Part shown: positions 44,146 to 54,976 of the stretch, one piece after another
Position numbering within the stretch: the first letter of the stretch is position 1
Layout of the letters: every line of letters begins with the position of its first letter
Source of the DNA: Tardiphaga sp. 709
GTDB lineage: Bacteria; Pseudomonadota; Alphaproteobacteria; Rhizobiales; Xanthobacteraceae
Assembly: GCF_032401055.1 (NCBI RefSeq)
Contig: NZ_CP135529.1
Span: forward strand, 2,232,001-2,296,000
DNA: 64,000 bases
Direction of reading: 5' to 3'
The notes under the pieces: model-generated
Databases searched by the model: none
Told to the model about the DNA's origin: nothing
Seen by the model: the letters and a program-made list of their open reading frames with translations, nothing else
Program-made: the position numbers and the translations under genes

Positions 44146-44718
44146 TTATCCAATCGCTCCGACGAGTGCTGCCGTGACCCGATCCACGGTTTGTGAAGCG
44201 TCAATCGTTTTGAGCAGGCCCCGGGCAGCATAATAATCGGTGAGTGGCTTTGTCTGGTCGGTATAGGCGGTTAGGCGCACGCTGAGTGCTCCCTCGTTGT
44301 CGTCCGCTCGCACGACCGCACCACTTTCGCGGGCCTGCATGGCACGCCCGAGGATTCGGTTCAGCAAATACTGCTCGTCGACCTTGAGCTCAAGCACCCA
44401 ATCCAGTTCTTGGTTTTCAAGGACTTCGTCAAGGCTCTCGGCCTGAGCAACAGTCCGGGGAAATCCGTCCAAGATGAAGCCTCGCGCTGCATCTGACCGT
44501 CCTATACGTTCGGCAATGAGCCCGACCACCAGCTGGTCCGGCACCAGCTCGCCACGTTGCATAATCTCGGCTGCCTGTTGCCCGATCGCCGTGCCTTCCG
44601 AGACTGCCGCGCGGAGCATATCGCCGGTCGACAGTTGCGGGATGGTAAGAAGCTGCGACAGCTTGGATGCCTGCGTTCCCTTCCCGGCTCCGGGCGGACC
44701 TAGAAGCACGAGTCTCAT
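44146..44718 (-). CDS. adk: adenylate kinase
   Basis: 190 residues (MRLVLLGPPGAGKGTQASKL). The P-loop GPPGAGKGT, the AMP site LSTGDMLRAAV and ILDGFPRTVAQAESLDEV, and the short LID-less connection (NRILGRAMQARESGAVVRAD DNE split by the fold) mark the short form, without zinc-finger cysteines. It interconverts ATP, AMP and ADP. The housekeeping adk of this group normally sits in the ribosomal-protein cluster, so this is probably a second copy. It is translationally coupled (ATGA) to a 56-residue gene and follows acs, whose reaction produces AMP; the unit is logical for AMP recycling. Confidence 0.93.
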   Translation of the reverse strand: MRLVLLGPPGAGKGTQASKLSQLLTIPQLSTGDMLRAAVSEGTAIGQQAAEIMQRGELVPDQLVVGLIAERIGRSDAARGFILDGFPRTVAQAESLDEVLENQELDWVLELKVDEQYLLNRILGRAMQARESGAVVRADDNEGALSVRLTAYTDQTKPLTDYYAARGLLKTIDASQTVDRVTAALVGAIG

Positions 44719-44885
44719 CTCACTTCTCCTTTAAAGCGGATTTCGTCAACGGCGGAGGCCCATCTTGCCTCGATCAACTTGCGTACCTCATCGGCATATC
44801 CGCTTTCTGCACAGCGATGACGGCGATGAAGGACGACGACGTCATTTGGAGGCGCATGATCTATCGCGTTCGTGTCAATGTTCAT
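44715..44885 (-). CDS. 56-residue orphan between acs and adk
   Basis: An ATG at 44885 opens 12 bases after the acs stop and the frame closes with TGA at 44715-44717, overlapping the adk ATG by ATGA. The adk ribosome site (AAAGGAGAAG) lies inside this gene. Product: MNIDTNAIDHAPPNDVVVLH, a basic HRRHRC patch, then an amphipathic helix (YADEVRKLIEARWASAVDEI) ending RFKGEVR. No recognised family. The exact fit between the two stops and starts is strong evidence that it is translated. A role in acetate activation or AMP turnover is only a guess from position. Confidence 0.65.
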   Translation of the reverse strand: MNIDTNAIDHAPPNDVVVLHRRHRCAESGYADEVRKLIEARWASAVDEIRFKGEVR

Positions 44886-44897
44886 AACCCGCTCGCG

Positions 44898-46865
<1,968 letters not shown>

Positions 46866-47107
46866 TGTTTCCCTTAATCAAGTTTCTTTTTGAACCAGAG
46901 TAGCCACAAGGATCGACTCGATAGCTGCCAGTAGCAACTCGCTGAATTACAAGTGTTACAAAACGCGCAAACGTCCTGGCCAAAGAGAGTGCCTTAAAAC
47001 GAATCTTGGAACCCAAGAATACGATGGATCTTGGTGCCGCAAGCATCCGATTTCGTCTCAAAGGGTCGCGAGCTGCCATCGCAGACACGCCTTGTTGCTA
47101 TAGCAGG

Positions 47108-47149
47108 TGGTGGCGTGGAGAATTCTCCACGCCACCATTGCGACAATGG
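47108..47149. repeat. 30-bp perfect palindrome plus adjacent hairpin
   Basis: Bases 47108-47137 form a perfect palindrome with 15-base arms and no spacer (left arm TGGTGGCGTGGAGAA) centred on GAATTC. Overlapping its right end, CCATTG-CGA-CAATGG at 47135-47149 forms a second perfect dyad. Both lie in the 288-bp gap between the MFS stop (47154) and the acs start, 4-5 bases past the MFS stop. They look like a terminator or mRNA-stabilising structure for the MFS transcript, but there is no T tract on either strand. A dimeric-protein site is the alternative. Confidence 0.65.
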
Positions 47150-47153
47150 TAGA

Positions 47154-48776
47154 TCAGGTACTTAAATCTCGGCCGCGGGTTTCTGGTAGGAACAGGGCTC
47201 CAATAATGGCCGTCAGCCCGGCAATCACCACCGTGTACCAAAGTCCACCGAGAATATTGCCCGTGGCAATGACGACTGCCGTTGCGACAAACGGCGCGAA
47301 GCCTCCGATCCAGCCGTTGCCGAGCTGCAGGGCGACAGAGACACCACTGTATCGGATATGGACAGGAAACAGTTCAACCAACAGAGCTCCGAGCGGCCCA
47401 TAAACCATCGTCGCTAAGAACACTAAGGCGAAGAGCACGGCGATGACCATAGGAGCGTTAGGCTCCGCCGGAGCCTTCGCTGACGGCAGGCCGCTTTCGT
47501 TCAGCGTTTTGAGAAGCTTGGCTTCATCGAAAGCCATAGCTGGCTGATCGCCGATTTGAACAGATAGGGACGCTGAATCGGCTTTTACAGCGTAAGGAAC
47601 GGCGCGGGAAGTCAGGAGTGCTTTCACCCGAGTGCACTCCTTCGTGGCTAGGGGACTAAAGAGCTGACCGAACAAGGATTGATCCTCGCTACAATCGTTT
47701 GCGTGAATCACTACCAAGGTCCTAGCTCGGAACTCCGCAAGCGCCGGATTGCCGTAAGTTGCCAACCCCTGGAAGAGAGGCATGATCAGGACGGCGGATA
47801 ATGCGCACCCGGTGACCACTATCCACTTTCGTCCGATCTTGTCGGATAGCCAGCCAAAGAACAGAAAGAACGGAGTTCCGAGAGCGAGCCCAGCCAGCAA
47901 GTACGTATTGGCCTGCTCATGACTCATCTTCAGTGTCGTGGTCATGAAATAGAGGCTGTAGAAATGCCCGGTGTACCAGATCACCGCCTGGCCAGCTACG
48001 ACGCCGAAGATGGCAACAAGCACCAGGCGCAGATTGCGAGGATCACCAAACGTATCGCCGATCGGATTTTTCGAACCTTTACCCTCAGCCTTCATTTGCT
48101 GGAACACAGGCGACTCGTGAAGTTTGAGACGTATGTACAAAGAAAGAACCAGAAGGCCGATTGATCCGACGAATGGGATACGCCAACCCCAGCTCGCAAA
48201 ACTCTCTACCGACATCGAATAGCGACATAAAAGAATTACCGCCAGCGAGAGGAACAAGCCTAGCGTAGCGGTGATCTGAATCCAGCTTGTCGTAAAGCCT
48301 CTCTTGTCGGAATCAGAGTGCTCAGCAACATATGTTACGGCGCCCCCGAATTCTCCGCCAACGGCAAGCCCTTGCAGCAGACGCAAGCCAACCAAAATTG
48401 CCGGAGCCCACCAGCCTAAAGTCTCGAACGTGGGCAGCAAGCCGACGGCCGCAGTGGCGAGTCCCATTACCAGCATGGTCACGAGAAATGTTTTCTTGCG
48501 ACCGACGAGATCGCCGAGCCGTCCGAAGACGACCGCCCCAAACGGGCGAAGCACAAAGCCTGCGCCGAAGGTCGCCAATGCGGCCAGCAACGCCGCCGTC
48601 TCATTGCCTTTCGGGAAAAACAGCGTACTGAAAAATGCAGCCAAAGAGCCGTAGATGAAGAAGTCATACCATTCGAAAACGGTGCCAAGTGCTGCCGCAA
48701 AGACGATACGTTTCTTATCCCGATCAAGGTGGTGGGAAGCAGATGTGGTCCCTGATGTGATTGCTTGAATGGACAT
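47154..48776 (-). CDS. MFS transporter, metabolite:H+ symporter family
   Basis: 540 residues from the ATG at 48776 (GGGAGGAAAA upstream). MHS-branch signatures: FAAALGTVFEWYDFFIYGSL, RPFGAVVFGRLGDLVGRKKT, GLRLLQGLAVGGEFGGAVTY. Twelve helices are expected. Between helices about 9 and 10 there is an insert of roughly 100 residues with two Cys (ANDCSEDQSL, ATKECTRVK), seen in some MHS members and probably periplasmic. Likely an uptake carrier for a carboxylic or aromatic acid. It shares a sigma-54 promoter with the hydrolase gene 14 bp upstream. Confidence 0.93.
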   Translation of the reverse strand: MSIQAITSGTTSASHHLDRDKKRIVFAAALGTVFEWYDFFIYGSLAAFFSTLFFPKGNETAALLAALATFGAGFVLRPFGAVVFGRLGDLVGRKKTFLVTMLVMGLATAAVGLLPTFETLGWWAPAILVGLRLLQGLAVGGEFGGAVTYVAEHSDSDKRGFTTSWIQITATLGLFLSLAVILLCRYSMSVESFASWGWRIPFVGSIGLLVLSLYIRLKLHESPVFQQMKAEGKGSKNPIGDTFGDPRNLRLVLVAIFGVVAGQAVIWYTGHFYSLYFMTTTLKMSHEQANTYLLAGLALGTPFFLFFGWLSDKIGRKWIVVTGCALSAVLIMPLFQGLATYGNPALAEFRARTLVVIHANDCSEDQSLFGQLFSPLATKECTRVKALLTSRAVPYAVKADSASLSVQIGDQPAMAFDEAKLLKTLNESGLPSAKAPAEPNAPMVIAVLFALVFLATMVYGPLGALLVELFPVHIRYSGVSVALQLGNGWIGGFAPFVATAVVIATGNILGGLWYTVVIAGLTAIIGALFLPETRGRDLST

Positions 48777-48789
48777 TTTTTCCTCCCGC

Positions 48790-49620
48790 TTAAACGTTTT
48801 GTCGCGCGTGAGTACTCGCGCTCGTATGTTGCAGTTCAATTTCTTGCCGCGTTAGGAAAGCGCCTAACAAAAGATTGAACGCATCCGGCTGCTCAAGCAT
48901 CGGGAAGTGGCCCGCGTTAGTTACGATTTCGAGCTGGCTATTGAGAATGCCCTCCGCCAAGGCCTGCGATTCGCTCGGCGGGGTGATGATGTCCTCGTCG
49001 CCGACGACGACCAGCGTTGGCACGCGGATCTCTTGTAACCTTGGGCGGCTGTCCGACGCATTGAGCGAAGCTATCGCTTCACGCGCAACGAATGCCGGCG
49101 TTTGTGCAACTTCGTTCTTGGCAAACTCGATGAGCCAAGAACCTGCAGCAGAGCCGAATGATCGTTCGATGACATTCTGACTCGCTACGGCTACACCCAA
49201 ATCATCAATGGCTTTAAGCACGTTATTGACGTTAACGTCCGCACCTAACCCGTGCGGCGTGGCACCTACAAGCACGAGTGCTCGCACGAGTTCCGGGTAC
49301 GTGAGCGTGAAACTTTGGGCTACAGTCCCTCCCATCGACAGCCCTACAAGAATGGACACATCAATTTCCAATGCTCGGTACACCCGGAGCACGTCTTCAA
49401 CGAAGGCCTCGATCGTGTAGCTTCGGTCTCTGGGATGCCGCGAAGGGCCATGACCAGGCAAATTGATGCGCACTATTCGGTGCCGGGCCGAGAATGTTTC
49501 GACCTGTTCGCGCCAGAACTCGGCGGTCGTTGTGAAGCCGTGCACGAACACCAAGGGAATTCCTTCCCCCGACACCTGCACGATGGCATCTCCAATTTCG
49601 ATAGTTCCATTACGTATCAT
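48790..49620 (-). CDS. alpha/beta hydrolase, enol-lactonase-like
   Basis: 276 residues with GGGAGGAGCG before the ATG. Fold elements: LVFVHGFTTTAEFWREQVET, the nucleophile elbow VGLSMGGTVAQSF, acid in VVGDEDIITPPSE, His in VTNAGHFPMLEQP. The shape resembles 3-oxoadipate enol-lactonases and meta-cleavage hydrolases, so the substrate may be a ring-cleavage product or ester. First gene downstream of the -24/-12 promoter and co-transcribed with the MFS transporter. Confidence 0.88.
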   Translation of the reverse strand: MIRNGTIEIGDAIVQVSGEGIPLVFVHGFTTTAEFWREQVETFSARHRIVRINLPGHGPSRHPRDRSYTIEAFVEDVLRVYRALEIDVSILVGLSMGGTVAQSFTLTYPELVRALVLVGATPHGLGADVNVNNVLKAIDDLGVAVASQNVIERSFGSAAGSWLIEFAKNEVAQTPAFVAREAIASLNASDSRPRLQEIRVPTLVVVGDEDIITPPSESQALAEGILNSQLEIVTNAGHFPMLEQPDAFNLLLGAFLTRQEIELQHTSASTHARQNV

Positions 49621-49662
49621 TTCGCTCCTCCCAGGGCGGTTGTCTTATGCTGTGGGAGTTTC

Positions 49663-49677
49663 GCAAAGTCCGTGCCA
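49663..49677 (-). promoter_or_regulatory. sigma-54 promoter (-24/-12) of the hydrolase-MFS operon
   Basis: On the minus strand the sequence is TGGCACGGACTTTGC, an exact match to the TGGCAC-N5-TTGC consensus with correct GG-GC spacing. The -12 end is 43 bases before the hydrolase ATG, leaving room for a transcript start near 49651 and a GGGAGGAG ribosome site. The divergent gene is a sigma-54 enhancer-binding protein, which is what this promoter type requires. Confidence 0.88.
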
Positions 49678-49784
49678 TGTCGGCCGCTCGGAGGCTGAGA
49701 CATCGTACGGCGCTGTTATCGCGTCACTAATTGCCAATTCTCAAGAACGTCAGACGATTTGACGTTTGCTGATAGCAACGATAT

Positions 49785-49824
49785 TGTCTCATTTTTGCCA
49801 CCTCGTTGTCGCATATTTGTGACA
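49785..49824. promoter_or_regulatory. paired upstream activator sites for the sigma-54 regulator
   Basis: Two related 18-base sites lie 22 bp apart start to start, about two helical turns: TGTCTCATTTTTGCCACC (49785-49802) and TGTCGCATATTTGTGACA (49807-49824). They agree at 13 of 18 positions. The second is an imperfect palindrome (TGTC...GACA). Their centres are about 140 and 163 bp upstream of the predicted transcript start, and just before the regulator gene, so they could also mediate autoregulation. Confidence 0.65.
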
Positions 49825-49844
49825 CTTCGACGTGTGAGGCTGGA

Positions 49845-51194
49845 ATGGTCCTTTCACAGTGGATTGCCGGATCGTCTGAGGAAGCAGGCTTCTTGAGGCT
49901 TGTTCTCGATCACGTGTCGGACTGTCTCGTTGCAGTTGATACTTCCGGCACGGTCGTCTTGATCAACCAGCCCTATTGCAGGCTCCTAGGGGGGGCGGCG
50001 GAAGACTTCGTGGGGCGGCACATAACCGATGTGGTGGGACCACAAACCAAGCTTCATCTCGTGGCACGAGGGGAAGGGAGCCATGTTGGCTATCCCCTGA
50101 AGGTGCGCGGCCATCAACTGATCACAAGACAGGTTCCCGTCCTTCAGGACGGCCGCATCATTGGCGCGGTCGGCCTCGCGCTCTTCTCGGATCTCGGCAC
50201 CCTGAAAAGAACTTTCCGACGGGCCACACAATCTGAGCTAGCGCTGCCTCAAGGTAACAAGCCGTGGCGTTCACGGTTCAGCATCAGCGACATCATTGGC
50301 CAAGGCGAGACTATGGATGCCTACCGAAATTCGCTTGAAGTCGTCGCCGGGCACGACCTTCCAGTTTTGATTTCTGGTGAAACTGGCTCCGGCAAGGAAT
50401 TGGCTGCCCATGCCATCCACGCGCATTCGAGCCGATCCGAAGGTCCCTTCGTCTGGATCAATTGCGCGTCGATCCCGAGCGAACTAATAGAGGCGGAATT
50501 ATTCGGCTATGAAGGTGGTGCATTCACCGGAGCGCGCAGTCGCGGAAAATTGGGAAAGTTCGAGCTGGCCTCCGGCGGCACGCTATTACTAGACGAAATA
50601 GGCGATATGCCACTGCATCTTCAGGGCAGTTTACTACGCGTTATTCAGACCAGCGAGATGGTGCGCGTCGGTGGCACGACGCCGGTTGCCGTCAATGCCC
50701 GCGTGGTTTGCGCAACCAATCAATCACTTCCCGAGCTCGCTCGCGTGGGTCGTTTCAGGCAGGACCTCTACTATCGCCTTGGCGTATTGCCGATCGACGT
50801 ACCTCCCCTTCGCGATCGGGACGACATAGAATTTCTCGCTCGACAGTTGTTGAGGCGGATCGCGACTCGGTTGAGCGCCGCGCCGCCGCAATTGGACCGG
50901 AATGAGATCATCTCTCTTGTTGCACACCACTGGCCCGGGAATGTTCGAGAGCTGGAAAATGTGCTCACGCGCTTCATCGTTACCGGTCGCCTGATGATGG
51001 CCGCCGCACCTCCACGGCTTCAACAGGACGCGGACAGCGCGTCGCGACCGCTTAAGCAGCGCATCCAATCCCAAACGGCAACGGAAATCCGGGCCGCATT
51101 AGAGCAATCCGGCGGCAACAAGCGCCGCGCCGCCGAGCTGCTGGGTATCAGCCGCGGACATCTTTATCGCCTCATGCGAGAACAAAACCCGTAG
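49845..51194 (+). CDS. sigma-54-dependent enhancer-binding protein with PAS sensor
   Basis: 449 residues from the ATG at 49845 (GAGGCTGGA upstream); a TTG at 49806 in the same frame would run through the operator and is unlikely. N-terminal PAS domain (LVLDHVSDCLVAVDTSGTVV), then the AAA+ domain with Walker A GETGSGKE, the sigma-54 contact loop GAFTGA, Walker B LLLDEIGDMP and R-finger region RFRQDLYYRLGVLPIDVPPL. The C-terminal Fis-type helix-turn-helix is NKRRAAELLGISRGHLYRLM. It activates the divergent hydrolase-MFS operon in response to a ligand bound by PAS, presumably the transported substrate. Confidence 0.94.
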   Translation: MVLSQWIAGSSEEAGFLRLVLDHVSDCLVAVDTSGTVVLINQPYCRLLGGAAEDFVGRHITDVVGPQTKLHLVARGEGSHVGYPLKVRGHQLITRQVPVLQDGRIIGAVGLALFSDLGTLKRTFRRATQSELALPQGNKPWRSRFSISDIIGQGETMDAYRNSLEVVAGHDLPVLISGETGSGKELAAHAIHAHSSRSEGPFVWINCASIPSELIEAELFGYEGGAFTGARSRGKLGKFELASGGTLLLDEIGDMPLHLQGSLLRVIQTSEMVRVGGTTPVAVNARVVCATNQSLPELARVGRFRQDLYYRLGVLPIDVPPLRDRDDIEFLARQLLRRIATRLSAAPPQLDRNEIISLVAHHWPGNVRELENVLTRFIVTGRLMMAAAPPRLQQDADSASRPLKQRIQSQTATEIRAALEQSGGNKRRAAELLGISRGHLYRLMREQNP

Positions 51195-51250
51195 CGATAG
51201 ATCCCGGAGCTTGAGGCGGTCTTAGGCCCTCAGGCCGCCCTGGTCCTGCT

Positions 51251-52933
51251 CTATGCCGCCCTGATACTGGCGACAAAGCCGCTGACTTCGGCCTGCAACG
51301 ACCGCAGCTTGCCGGTCAAGCGCGCGCTCGCCGCAACAACGGTGCCCGCCACGAGTCCGGTTTCTGACGTCGCGGCATTGACGTCAGAAATGTTCTGCGA
51401 AACCCGGTTCGTTCCGGAAGCTGCGTCCCGAACGTTTTGTGCAATAGCCTGAGTTGCGACGCCCTGCTCTTCCACTGCTGACGCGATCGAAGATGAGATC
51501 TCATTGACTTGGTTTATGGTCGCGAGAATATTCTGAATGTTACCGACCACGGACGAAGTCTCGGCCTGTATCGACGTAATTTGCGCACTAATTTCGTCAG
51601 TCGCCTTGGCCGTCTGCGTTGCGAGCGACTTCACCTCGGTGGCCACGACAGCAAAGCCCCTTCCCGCTTCGCCGGCGCGCGCCGCCTCGATTGTGGCATT
51701 CAGCGCGAGCAGGTTGGTTTGCGCGGCAACGTTATTAATGAGCCCAATCACTTCACCGATCTTGGAGGCTGCCGCAGCGAGCCCCTGTACTGTTGCATTG
51801 GCACGCTGCCCGTCGTTAGCGGCCTTGTCGGCAACTTGGGCTGCCTGCGTGACGCGAAGACTTATCTCGTTTATCGAAGCCGACAATTGACCGGCGGCTG
51901 AGGCAACCATCTGCACGTTCCCGGATGCTTCGTGGCATGCTTCGGCAACCGAGTTCGCACGCCCGTTCGCACGATCGGCGCTCTCTGACATACTCTCGGC
52001 AGCCTTCTGCATTTCACTCGCCTCGGAGAACACCTCCCGCACAACACTTTCGACGCTCGTCTCGAACTTTCCGGCAAGTTCCAGCATAGCCCCACGCTTG
52101 TCTTCATCCGCTCTTTGCATGAGTTTTTGCTGTTCGCCGTGCATCATACGAACAGCGGTCGTGTTTTCCTTGAATACGCGCAAGGCGCGGGCGAGACTCC
52201 CGACTTCATCGCGGCGGTTTGTGTATGGCACCTCGAATTCATCTTCGCCCGCAGCGAGCTTCTCGGTAAGAGAGGTGATCGTGATGAGCGACTGCGTCAC
52301 GGTCCGACTGATCGCCAGCGAAATGGCAAGGACCAGAACGAGTAACCCAAGGCAAATCCACGCGAAGGTCCAGGCAGTGTGTCGAAAGATTGCATCGACA
52401 TCGTCAAGATAGATGCCGGTCCCGATGATCCAGTCCCAAGGCGCGAATTTTTTTATATAGGACAGCTTGGAGACTGGCTGCTCGGAGCCGAGCTTGGGCC
52501 ACAGATAACCGTAGAAGCCCTCCCCCTGCTTCTGTGCGACGTCGACAAAACCACGAAAAAGGTAGTTTCCACTCGGATCTTTCAGGTCTCCGACCGGCTT
52601 GCCATCGAGCTCAGGCTTGGCGGGGCTCATGATCATGTTGGGGGCCATGTCGTTGATCCAGAAGAACTCGACCTTGTCGTAGCGAAGCCCCTTGATCACT
52701 GCGAGTGCAGCAGCCTGAGCCTGCTCGCGGCCAAGCGAGCCGTCACCTTCAAGCTTTTGATAGTGCGCCAGGATGCCGTGCCCGATGTCGACCATATGCT
52801 GGATCTTGGCCTGCCTATCGGTCATCATCTGGCTGCGGATGTTGTATAGCGCGATCGGTACCAGAGTGATCATGCCCGTTAGCGCTATGCCGATGATAAC
52901 GAGGAACTTGACTCTCAGACCACGAACAGACAT
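51251..52933 (-). CDS. methyl-accepting chemotaxis protein with Cache domain
   Basis: 560 residues. A membrane helix at the N-terminus ([20 protein letters not shown]), a periplasmic single Cache domain (about 40-185: [39 protein letters not shown]), a second helix ([20 protein letters not shown]), a HAMP domain and the signalling hairpin ([40 protein letters not shown]). This Cache type often senses organic acids or amino acids. It is divergent from the nitrile hydratase activator gene. A small dyad (CGATCA, five A, TGATCG; 52944-52960) sits in its leader. Confidence 0.94.
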   Translation of the reverse strand: MSVRGLRVKFLVIIGIALTGMITLVPIALYNIRSQMMTDRQAKIQHMVDIGHGILAHYQKLEGDGSLGREQAQAAALAVIKGLRYDKVEFFWINDMAPNMIMSPAKPELDGKPVGDLKDPSGNYLFRGFVDVAQKQGEGFYGYLWPKLGSEQPVSKLSYIKKFAPWDWIIGTGIYLDDVDAIFRHTAWTFAWICLGLLVLVLAISLAISRTVTQSLITITSLTEKLAAGEDEFEVPYTNRRDEVGSLARALRVFKENTTAVRMMHGEQQKLMQRADEDKRGAMLELAGKFETSVESVVREVFSEASEMQKAAESMSESADRANGRANSVAEACHEASGNVQMVASAAGQLSASINEISLRVTQAAQVADKAANDGQRANATVQGLAAAASKIGEVIGLINNVAAQTNLLALNATIEAARAGEAGRGFAVVATEVKSLATQTAKATDEISAQITSIQAETSSVVGNIQNILATINQVNEISSSIASAVEEQGVATQAIAQNVRDAASGTNRVSQNISDVNAATSETGLVAGTVVAASARLTGKLRSLQAEVSGFVASIRAA

Positions 52934-53135
52934 TGGAATCCCTCGATCAAAAAATGATCGTCAGATTGTTCCAGCCCTGTTACCAGACGTTTAAGTATCG
53001 AGGCTCTTGCAGTCACAGCGCATATTAGTGACGCTATTTGGCAGAATTTGCACGTTCACCGAAGTTGCGATCACCCTCACCACAAAACTAGCCTTTGCCA
53101 CGAAGTGGTACAACAAAGCACAGGGGCCGATCGGA

Positions 53136-54083
53136 ATGTCACAGAAAATTCCAGTCACTATCCTCACTGGATTTCTTGGGTCGGGCAAGACGACCCTACT
53201 GAATCAACTCCTCGAAAGCGGACTAATGGCGGATTCGGCCGTCATCGTGAATGAGTTCGGTGCCATCAGTATCGATGCCGAGCTAGTCGTCGGCGTAGAC
53301 GAGGAGATCCTCCAGATCAATAACGGCTGCATCTGCTGCACTGTCCGAACAGATCTCGTTACGACGATTACTAATCTGCTGTCCGGAACGAAACCGATCC
53401 GCCGCATTCTCATCGAAACGACAGGGCTGGCCGATCCCGCCCCAATCATTCAGAGTTTCATTGTCGACGAAGTGCTATCAACCAAAACCATGCTCGACGC
53501 CGTCGTGACGGTGGTCGACGCCACCCATATTGATCGGTGGCTGGCCGACCAGAGCACCGGCGAAAACATTGCGGCCGAGCAAATCGCCTTTGCCGACATC
53601 GTAGTGGTTAGCAAGTTAGATCTGGCCGAAGAAGGCCGTCTCGCCAAATGCGAGGCGACGATCCGGGCCATTAATCCGATGGCGCGCGTGTTGGCCCCGA
53701 TCGAGGGTCGGCTGAACGTCGCCTCGATCGTCGACGTCAAGGCTTTCGATCTGAAGAACTGCTTGGCCATCGAGCCGCTGCTGCTCTCCGACCTCGAGCA
53801 CGAGCACGACACGTCCGTGATCAGCGTGGAAGTCCGCGAAGAGCGCTCCGTGGACGGTCCTCGATTCTTCAAATGGCTAAACGCTTTCGTTCAACAGAAC
53901 GGAGACCGCCTTCTACGCTGCAAGGGCATTCTGTCGTTGACCGGCGAAGCGCGGCGTTGGGTATTCCATGGTGTCCATATGACGCTCGAAGGCCGTCCAG
54001 GGCGGCCGTGGGCGGGCAGTGAGCCCCGCATCAGCGCGATCGTCTTTATTGGAAGAGGACTCGATGCTGTTCAGATCTCGTAA
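53136..54083 (+). CDS. CobW/G3E GTPase, nitrile hydratase activator (P47K-like)
   Basis: 315 residues from the ATG at 53136 (MSQKIPVTILTGFLGSGKTT, which contains Walker A GFLGSGKTT). The metal-binding CxCC is in NNGCICCTVRTDL. Other G3E motifs are IETTGLADPAPI and VVVSKLDLAE. The C-terminal CobW domain includes CKGILSLTGEARRWVFHGVH. These GTPases deliver metal to client enzymes; the form beside nitrile hydratase genes (P47K) is needed for active enzyme. It begins 1.1 kb upstream of the beta gene, co-directional. The 203-bp leader holds a GTCAC/GTGAC dyad at 53012-53032. Confidence 0.9.
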   Translation: MSQKIPVTILTGFLGSGKTTLLNQLLESGLMADSAVIVNEFGAISIDAELVVGVDEEILQINNGCICCTVRTDLVTTITNLLSGTKPIRRILIETTGLADPAPIIQSFIVDEVLSTKTMLDAVVTVVDATHIDRWLADQSTGENIAAEQIAFADIVVVSKLDLAEEGRLAKCEATIRAINPMARVLAPIEGRLNVASIVDVKAFDLKNCLAIEPLLLSDLEHEHDTSVISVEVREERSVDGPRFFKWLNAFVQQNGDRLLRCKGILSLTGEARRWVFHGVHMTLEGRPGRPWAGSEPRISAIVFIGRGLDAVQIS

Positions 54084-54244
54084 TGACATTGCTGGCCTGA
54101 CCCAACCAGACGCAAGCCTTGTCGCTTAGTTGATCGCGTAGCTCGGTGGACGCCGCGCTGCTGTCTGACCTGGAGGTCGGCTCGGCTCCGGATCCGTCAG
54201 CCTCCGGCTGCAAGCGGCGATTTTGAAGGAAAGCGAACTACCGT

Positions 54245-54976
54245 ATGAAATTGCAGCATTACCTCGGAGGCCTCGAAGGCCTCGATCCGATCTCGCTCGA
54301 AACACGAGTCTTCGTGGAACCCTGGGAGGAGCGCATCTTCGGCATCCATACAGCGATGATGGCGCTGAGCCCGCAACTCGACCTCGAAGCCACCCCAAGC
54401 ACGTTCAACACCGAGTGGACTTGGGCGGATCTGCGCAAGGGCGCGGAGGCCATGAACCCGTTCGACTACTTTAAATTCCGCTATTACGAGAAATGGCTTG
54501 GCGGCATCTCGGAATATTTCGTCGCGAAGGGGTATATCAGCCAGGCCGACCTCGACGCGCGTACAGCGGCCTTTCTGTCGTCATCTGCCGCGCTGCCGAT
54601 GGGCGGAGACGTCGCGGTGGATGCTCGGGTGCGGAAATATCTGATGACCGGAGATGATCCGAGACGTGAGCGGCCAGTCCCACCCCTCTTCGCGGTCGGG
54701 AACGCCGTTCGTGTCGCCGACCCGAAATCGGTCGACCACACGCGCCTGCCCGGCCATCTCCGGAATAAGGTGGGCCTCATCGATAGTGTTTACCCCGACG
54801 CCTACACCTATCTTTGCGACACCGGCGTTGACGGAGTTGGGAGGGCGATGCCCGTCTATTGCGTCAAGTTCGATCCTGAGGATCTCTGGCCGGGCAACAC
54901 CGAGACGAATTTCACCTTCTACGCAGACCTCTTTGAGGCCTACCTCGAGCCTGCTACCACACTGAGGAACCTCTAA
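54245..54976 (+). CDS. nitrile hydratase beta subunit
   Basis: 243 residues. N-terminal text MKLQHYLGGLEGLDPISLET and FVEPWEERIFGIHTAMMALS is characteristic, as are FKFRYYEKWLGGISEYFVAK and the C-terminal SH3-like barrel (FAVGNAVRVADPKSVDHTRL, PGHLRNKVGLIDSVYPD, MPVYCVKFDPEDLWPGNTE). With the alpha subunit it hydrates nitriles to amides. Its stop overlaps the alpha ATG by one base (TAATG). Beta-before-alpha order is the usual one for the cobalt type. Confidence 0.93.
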   Translation: MKLQHYLGGLEGLDPISLETRVFVEPWEERIFGIHTAMMALSPQLDLEATPSTFNTEWTWADLRKGAEAMNPFDYFKFRYYEKWLGGISEYFVAKGYISQADLDARTAAFLSSSAALPMGGDVAVDARVRKYLMTGDDPRRERPVPPLFAVGNAVRVADPKSVDHTRLPGHLRNKVGLIDSVYPDAYTYLCDTGVDGVGRAMPVYCVKFDPEDLWPGNTETNFTFYADLFEAYLEPATTLRNL

